The notes beneath the pieces were generated by a model. The model worked only from the letters and a program-made list of their open reading frames with translations, did no database searches and was not told the origin of the DNA. The position numbers were made by a program, and so were the translations under genes. From Deltaproteobacteria bacterium (lineage in GTDB: Bacteria > Desulfobacterota > SM23-61), in assembly GCA_029857975.1 (NCBI GenBank), contig JAOUFX010000130.1:1-7259 (forward strand): a stretch of DNA of 7,259 nucleotides. The letters run 5' to 3'. Below are positions 6,408 to 7,259 of the stretch, one piece after another (position 1 is the stretch's first letter; each line of letters starts with the position of its first letter).

Positions 6408-7259
6408 ATGATTTTAATTACTGGCGGAGCGGGATTTATCGGTTCTCACCTCGCTGAAGAATTTTGGAAAAGCGGCATTCAAGTTCGGATTTTGGATAAT
6501 CTGAGCACCGGGAAGAAAGAGAATCTGGAAGAGGTGATGGGAAATTCTCGGTTTAAATTTCCCGATGCCGGGGAAGGGCGCTGTATCGTCCCCTTAGGAG
6601 ATAAAGGAGAATTTATCCGGGGGGACATCGCGGATCTTGAAACCTGTCGCCAGGCATGTCAGGGGGTTTCCTTTGTATTTCATCTGGCTGCCCTCGGATC
6701 CGTGCCCAGGTCGGTGGAAGACCCTATCACTTCCCACCGCGCCAATGCCACCGGGACACTCAACATTCTCCAGGCATCCAAGGAAGCAAAGGTGAAACGG
6801 GTCATGTATGCTTCCTCTTCTTCGGTTTATGGGAATATCTCATCCCCAACGGAGGAAAGTGTGCCTAAAAGTGAAAATCTTCCTCCCCATCCTCAATCTC
6901 CTTATGCAGCGACGAAATTAATGGGCGAGCAGTACTGCCGGATTTTTTCCGAGCTCTATGGTTTGGAAACCGTTTCTCTGAGATATTTCAATGTATTTGG
7001 CCCGCGCCAGGATCCGCAATCGATCTACGCCGCCGTAATTCCCAAGTTTATTACCGCTCTGCTCAAAGGAATCTCCCCCATCATTTACGGGGATGGGCAA
7101 CAATCCCGAGACTTCACTTATGTAGCCAACGTAGTGCAGGCTAATTTATTGGCCATGACGACGCCCGGAATTTCCGGTCGAGTTTTTAACATTGCCTGCG
7201 GCCGGCAAATCACGATCAACAACCTGCTCTCTTCCCTGCAAAAAATCTCGAACGCCGAA
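6408..7259 (+). CDS. NAD-dependent UDP-sugar 4-epimerase, WbpP/Gne-like, 3' end missing
   Basis: Extended short-chain dehydrogenase that interconverts C4 epimers of UDP-hexoses, probably UDP-GlcNAc/UDP-GalNAc or the uronic acid forms, supplying glycan donors in the cytoplasm. The frame runs unbroken for 284 codons to the window end; about 40-60 residues are missing. Visible motifs: NAD-binding TGGAGFIGSHL (5-15), Asp30 in LDNLSTG, RGDIADL (71-77), HLAALGSVPRS (92-102), ASSSSVYG (135-142) with the catalytic Ser, SPYAATK (164-170) with Tyr166 and Lys170, RYFNVFGPRQDP (192-203), YAAVIPKF (207-214), GDGQQSRDFTYV (228-239) and VVQANLLA (242-249). The ALGSVPRS, FNVFG-x-RQDP and YAAVIPK segments are what I recall of WbpP-type UDP-GlcNAc 4-epimerases. 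An 18-residue segment at about 51-68 is extra relative to the family. ATG 6408 is the natural start because the Rossmann strand follows at once. Confidence 0.92.
   Translation, partial: MILITGGAGFIGSHLAEEFWKSGIQVRILDNLSTGKKENLEEVMGNSRFKFPDAGEGRCIVPLGDKGEFIRGDIADLETCRQACQGVSFVFHLAALGSVPRSVEDPITSHRANATGTLNILQASKEAKVKRVMYASSSSVYGNISSPTEESVPKSENLPPHPQSPYAATKLMGEQYCRIFSELYGLETVSLRYFNVFGPRQDPQSIYAAVIPKFITALLKGISPIIYGDGQQSRDFTYVANVVQANLLAMTTPGISGRVFNIACGRQITINNLLSSLQKISNAE
6556..6614. repeat. Putative 54-base in-frame insertion bounded by AATTT direct repeats
   Basis: AATTT occurs at 6556-6560 and again at 6610-6614, exactly 54 bases apart, inside the epimerase gene. The segment adds 18 residues (PDAGEGRCIVPLGDKGEF, about 52-69). 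Deleting one repeat plus the insert leaves RFKFIRGDIADL, which is the continuous sequence expected for this family between the first Rossmann helix and the GD-x-x-D motif. The inside is G-rich and includes a short possible hairpin, GGGGA (6570-6574) with TCCCC (6589-6593). A five-base repeat can arise by chance, so insertion is an inference that rests mainly on the protein alignment by eye. Confidence 0.4.

Noticed and set aside
6656..6868. Plus-strand 70-residue open frame
   Set aside because: It is out of frame with the epimerase, whose frame carries the SDR motifs through the same bases; the translation resembles nothing.

Overview
The window is a dense, single-strand (+) cell-surface polysaccharide locus from what looks like a Gram-negative bacterium. 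The Gram-negative inference rests on two glycosyltransferase family 9 (heptosyltransferase-type) genes and a Wzy_C-superfamily membrane protein of the O-antigen ligase/polymerase kind. Base composition is moderate (roughly mid-40s % G+C by eye). I cannot name the organism. The gene mix would fit Desulfobacterota or a related environmental lineage, but that is a weak inference.

Layout: (1) 1-783, a GT4 glycosyltransferase cut by the left window edge. (2) 774-1913, a GT9 heptosyltransferase-like enzyme with all hallmark motifs. (3) 1894-2847, a CgeB-like glycosyltransferase. (4) 2832-3998, a roughly 12-helix Wzy_C protein, O-antigen ligase or polymerase. (5) 3995-5428, a fusion of a GT2 glycosyltransferase and a SAM-dependent methyltransferase. 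(6) 5400-6329, a divergent GT9-like protein. (7) 6408 to the right edge, a WbpP/Gne-like NAD-dependent UDP-sugar 4-epimerase, cut by the window end. Genes 1-6 all overlap their neighbours by 4 to about 29 bases, so they almost certainly form one translationally coupled operon. A 78-base gap separates them from the epimerase. There are no RNA genes, CRISPR arrays, insertion sequences or convincing terminators.

How they may work together (inference): the epimerase would supply a UDP-hexose or UDP-HexNAc donor. The GT4, GT9, CgeB-like and GT2 enzymes would add sugars to a lipid-linked or lipid A-core acceptor on the cytoplasmic face. The methyltransferase half of gene 5 could methylate the glycan just extended. 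The Wzy_C protein would join or polymerise glycan on the periplasmic face. No flippase, chain-length regulator or ABC exporter is in the window.

The most unusual observation is a clean 54-base in-frame insertion in the epimerase gene (about 6556-6614), bounded by AATTT direct repeats. Removing it restores the usual family sequence. Also notable are the GT2-methyltransferase fusion, the loss of the GT9 histidine motif in gene 6, and strongly basic N-terminal extensions on both GT9 proteins. I found no clearly new multi-gene system; this is mainly a glycan assembly operon with some odd features.
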